A DNA stretch of 64,000 bases from Lepisosteus oculatus (taxonomy: Eukaryota > Chordata > Actinopteri > Semionotiformes > Lepisosteidae), in contig NC_090703.1 in NCBI RefSeq assembly GCF_040954835.1, positions 7,497,001-7,561,000 on the forward strand. Direction: 5' to 3'. Both the position numbers and the translations under genes were made by a program. Positions 60,201-64,000 of this stretch are shown piece after piece. The notes under the pieces are model-generated. The model was not told the DNA's origin and did not search any database. It worked only from the letters and a program-made list of their open reading frames with translations. Numbering within the stretch: the first letter of the stretch is position 1; the number at the start of each line of letters is the position of its first letter.

Positions 60201-60540
60201 TTGGTGTCCCTTACTTGAACCTGTAAGTTAAGTACCCTTCCTCCTGGAGGTTTAAATGAGTCACATTTATCAAGACCAATTAGCGTCTTTGAATCCTGGA
60301 AGACAGGAATGGTTATGATATAGTATATATTGTAGTGTACCAGCTTTTATGTAACTTTCATATAATTTGAACCTTATGTAGGAGCAACACAAAAGAAGGA
60401 TAGATCATATGTATACATTGCAGGAGATAAGAGCGATATAATGATAGCAAGAATGATTGGCCATAATCAATAAATTAATCAATATTAGTATCAGTCAATA
60501 CTACAGTTTGTGTCAACCGTAATGATTAGATTGCATGTGC
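57281..60540. other. Gene-free intergenic DNA with SINE fragment
   Basis: About 59480-59640 has a SINE-body fragment ('cacccttgagcaagttactt', 'gataaagg'). Otherwise no supported feature. The 58960-59230 stretch looks unique and complex. Confidence 0.45.
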
Positions 60541-60799
60541 AATGATTAGAAAACTCCAAATTCAGCCTCTTCAGTACACGCATCCACGAAGTCTGCTGCT
60601 CTTCACTGATTGCATTATTTCAGCTTCTGCTGCCTCCCTCTCCTTTCACTCCCTCTTGCTCTCTGCTGTCTTTGACAATGAACCTCTCTATTCCCCCGTC
60701 AGCGCTCAAAGACTTGAGTTTCTGTTCACACCTGGTCCTCCTCTCACCTTGCTACTCACACACATCAGGTCTCCCAGTGAGGCTCACTCACACTCGTCT

Positions 60800-61090
60800 C
60801 CTGTCTCCCAGCCATCTTCTCCTGGATGAACTCCCATCAGCTTAAACTGGACCTGCTCCAGCTGGCTTCAGTTTATTATGCCTCTGACGTCTTCATCTCA
60901 ACAGCCACACTTTCTGCGCCCTCTCTTCTTCCACTTCCAAAGCCCGTTCATTCTCTACCCTGAACTACACCCCAGAAATCAGAATTGCTCAGTCCTTGGC
61001 CACCTTTCAGTGCTTGCTTCAGACACAGATAGCAACTATAAACTTTAGCTCTTACTGTAGCTCTTAGTGATCTTAGCTTTGATCACTTTA
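60800..61090 (+). mobile_element. LINE reverse-transcriptase remnant
   Basis: The frame W-M-N-S-H-Q-L-K-L-D at about 60822-60855 matches the conserved WMxxHxLKLN segment late in the reverse transcriptase of L2/CR1-type LINEs. Flanking sequence is degraded and frame-broken, so it is a dead fragment. Confidence 0.45.
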
Positions 61091-61489
61091 CACTGCATTA
61101 CACTAATGTTTTAAAGGTCTAATGCTAGCTTTCAAATGGCACATATTTACTGTAAACTACATTCCTGCAATGTGTTTGATTTATTGCTCTGTGTCCACAC
61201 TGTGCAGTGCTTTGTTTCTTGGTATTTGTTCGATGTGTGGCACTTGCATTGCTCAGCCAGTTTGTGCTAGCCTTATTGCTATTTTAGTAATTTAATCTAT
61301 TAAATTTAAACTATTGTACCTTTATGATCGTTACCTGTACACTTAATGTCAGTTTTTGGATTGGAAGTCACCCTCAAAAAAGGCATCTGTTATGCAAATG
61401 ATACAGGTAGGTAAAACCATATGAGTCACACGCAGTGGTTCATCAGTTTCTAGATGCGAAGCTGTCAGACAGCACATGGCAGTCCCTTA

Positions 61490-61655
61490 CAGTAAAATCC
61501 CCCCAGCAATGCAATTTCGTAGTTACACAGCTGGGTGGACTGGAGCAGCAGGGGTAAATTACCTGTCTCAAAGTACAAAACTGTCTGCATTAGGGGCTCG
61601 AATGCACAGCACACCAATCCTCTGTCGAGAGACTAACCAAGACGCTATGTGTCCC
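61490..61655 (-). mobile_element. tRNA-derived SINE-like fragment, reverse orientation
   Basis: Reverse-complemented, it reads a tRNA-like 'gcgtcttggttagtctctcg' and a B-box-like 'gcattcgagcccctaatgca', followed by a common SINE body. Confidence 0.5.
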
Positions 61656-61659
61656 CAAA

Positions 61660-64000
61660 CAAATATGTATGTCAATTCAAAGAGTCATTCAAACAGCAGA
61701 ATGCAATAGAGAATTCTGAAACTAGTAGCCTAAGAAGGTAGAAGATCTTGGCTCGGTAATACAGAGAGCACTGTGAAAATGCAGATGCACTGGAGTTCCA
61801 GTTAAGCGATTGAAGATCACTCTTTCTCCTCCCCAAGGCATCCAGTAATAATCAATGTATGTTGAGCTGGGGAATTGAAGGTGTAATGAAGTGTGAGTCT
61901 TGCCTTAAAGGCAGTTCTTCTGCACCACAATCGAAGACTCCAGTGTGGTTTTAATCTTCTCTTCATGGCAATAAACCTCCCCAGAGCAGTCAGTGGGCCT
62001 CTGCAGCCCCAGACATCGAGAATTACAGCGGAATCATTTCCACATTCTCAGCCTGTCCTAGAATGATTACAGCTACGATTCTCATGGATGATTTTCTTTG
62101 TTGTGACTGTTAATTTAATCTGTCACCCTATTTTGACGTGAATACTCACCTTGGCTGGTCTAATATTTTCCGAATGTGACATGCTGCTTAAGTGACCAAG
62201 CCAGTTCCTAACGGGGTTTAATCGCAATTAATTAACTTGCTGATTTCTACCTGTCGCTTCTCCAGGATAGGACTATGCCAGAACTATACCCTTTCCATAC
62301 ATATTTGCACCCTGTTCATCTCCTACCGACGACAGGGTATCAGCTATGGGGATTCTTACACTGAAAACCCAAAGCAAACTCCCATGAGGTCATCATTTAT
62401 CATTAAACTCACTGTCACTGACAAGCTGTCTGAGGGGGTAAGGTGTGGAAAGAAATGCATTTGTAAACCATATGTGCAAGCAGCTCCAACAGCACAACTC
62501 TGTCCTCCCTGCGCCTTGATCAGCCAGCGCTTAGAGATGGAAAGAGCAGGCACTGCTTTTCTGGTTCCCACTGCTGCCAGCCTGGTGCACTCAGTTCTGG
62601 CATTCCTGAATGGATTGCAGCTTTGCTCAATTGATGCTGACAGTGAGAAATACCTGCAGTACAAATGGACAGAAACTAGGCTTCATGCTGAACAGAAAGT
62701 ACTGCAGGCTGCGCTTCTAGCAGGTGGACACGAGATGAGAGATGCATTGTACCTCAAATTGTACCTCAAAGGAAGGAAATCACCAGTATAAATAGTTTTT
62801 TTTAAATCAGTGCTGTAACAGTACATTATTGTGGTGTGAAACACTATCAGGTGTGTAGCCCTCAACAGGACAAAAACAATTCCATGAGGGCTTTGTGCTG
62901 TAACACGTGGCAAATGAAAGCACTTGAGATGACAACGAAAGTGTCCTGCTCGGGTCTCTCCTTTCAACTGATTGACAGTGCAAGAGGAGCATGAAAGAAG
63001 AGAAAAGCTGAGATCCATTTTGCTATGGTTCAAGTTCAGCTGATTCTACCAAACAGCAAGTGATCTGTTTCTATGGGAGTCTTAGATAAGTGGAAAGTCA
63101 ATGTATTTCTGAGGTTGCAAATTCCATTAAACTAGTGTTAGGAACTCATAATTCCTTAAAAATATGATTAATCTGTTTAAGAACAAAACTCAGATTGTTT
63201 TCATATACTGTTAAAATGTTTTATTAATTGGCATTTTAGGGTTATGAGCTCATTTGCGTCCCCTAAACTTATTAGGTTTTTCATTCCAAATAAATAGGAC
63301 AATCTCTTCAGAAGGCTATAAAATAAGATTATAATGTAGCCAAACTGGAATATTGTTAAATTGTTAAACCTATTCTAAACATAATGTCAGGGAATTCCTT
63401 GCACCAGAGACTTTTACAATTCATGGACCAACTCTGTTTTTAAAGAATTTGAAGCTACGTTATGTATCATGACAGAGAGCTTGAAGTCAATTGATTCTCC
63501 TGAATAAGTAACAGGGCCTGATTGATTGACATCTCTCCAGTCTCCCTTGGGCTCCCACTCTCAGGCAGGCTGCAGCAGGAGCAGAATCCCGTCTACAATT
63601 AACCTGCAGGTCCCTAAACCTCCTGCTCCTCGTCTTCCTGGCGAAGGTCACTGTGCATGTCTGTGCACACCTGCAGCTCCTGACTGACAGCCACAGAGGA
63701 CCGCAAAGCAGCTGGAAAGTCAGGCCGAACACAGAACGCAGTTATAAACTGAAAAGCATTTTCTCTTTGAGCATAGTGACTGAGAGCAGATGTGGTCTAT
63801 CAGTTGTGAGAGAGTCCAGTCGCACACCACGAGTTGTACTTTAAACACACCTGTCCAATGGGCAGCTCTGGGTTGGGGACTTTCAAAGTGCCTGTTTTAA
63901 ATGAGCATTAAAGGCAAAGCTCACATTTTTTTACAGCAGAGGTAAGAATCCAATACCTTGGGTCATTCTGTTGAGTCCTCCATTTTTTAATAAATCAAAC
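61660..64000. other. Right-end intergenic DNA
   Basis: A 185-codon open frame at 62237-62791 (+) has no start context, splice signals or family resemblance that I can support. No KCNH5 exon, the expected next gene from the human order, is visible before the window ends. Confidence 0.4.

Noticed and set aside
62237..62791. 184-codon + strand ORF at the right end
   Set aside because: Amino-acid content shows no family motif; the start is not an ATG in good context; this length can arise by chance in 64 kb.

Overview
The window is vertebrate nuclear DNA. It has long AT-rich introns and intergenic DNA, GC-rich exons with GT..AG borders, CpG-rich promoters, and many SINE-type and other dispersed repeats. 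Gene order (SNAPC1 then SYT16, same strand) matches the human chromosome 14q23 neighbourhood. The repeats (5S rRNA-derived SINE, tRNA-derived SINEs, and a family with a 'ctatcccagcaagcaatggg' core) are of fish type. A ray-finned fish is likely, perhaps a non-teleost such as a gar, bowfin or sturgeon. The species is inference.

Layout. (1) 527-1191: two 3'-end coding exons of SNAPC1; the rest of the gene lies off the left edge and its last exon is unresolved. (2) 5.4-6.8 kb: CpG-rich promoter and first coding exon of SYT16. (3) 6780-37412: SYT16 on the + strand in eight coding exons. All splice phases agree and give a 2289-nt frame of 762 codons plus stop: an N-terminal membrane anchor, a long acidic Ser/Glu-rich linker, and tandem C2 domains lacking the usual calcium ligands. 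Intron 1 (15.5 kb) holds a lone, intact-looking terminal exon of a protein kinase C eta-like gene on the opposite strand, a nearly perfect pre-miRNA-like hairpin, a CTCF-like motif, a minisatellite and several dispersed repeats. Intron 5 holds a 365-bp solo LTR with a perfect 5-bp target duplication. (4) 40.7-41.3 kb: a second minisatellite. (5) 42.1-46.9 kb: a SERTAD4-like gene with RFX-like sites, a TATA box and two clear coding exons including the SERTA motif. Its N-terminal exon is uncertain because the best candidate has an in-frame TGA. (6) 46.9-64 kb: no convincing gene; it holds a perfect CTCF consensus site, a full-length 5S-SINE carrying another CTCF-like core, other SINEs, a LINE remnant and two speculative ORFs.

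The most informative result is the pairing SYT16-SERTAD4-like. Human chromosome 1q32 has SYT14-SERTAD4 in the same order and orientation, whereas I know of no SERTAD4 copy beside human SYT16. The gene here therefore looks like the second genome-duplication copy (ohnolog) of SERTAD4. Exon calls rest on reading frame, splice signals and remembered family motifs; no database search was run.
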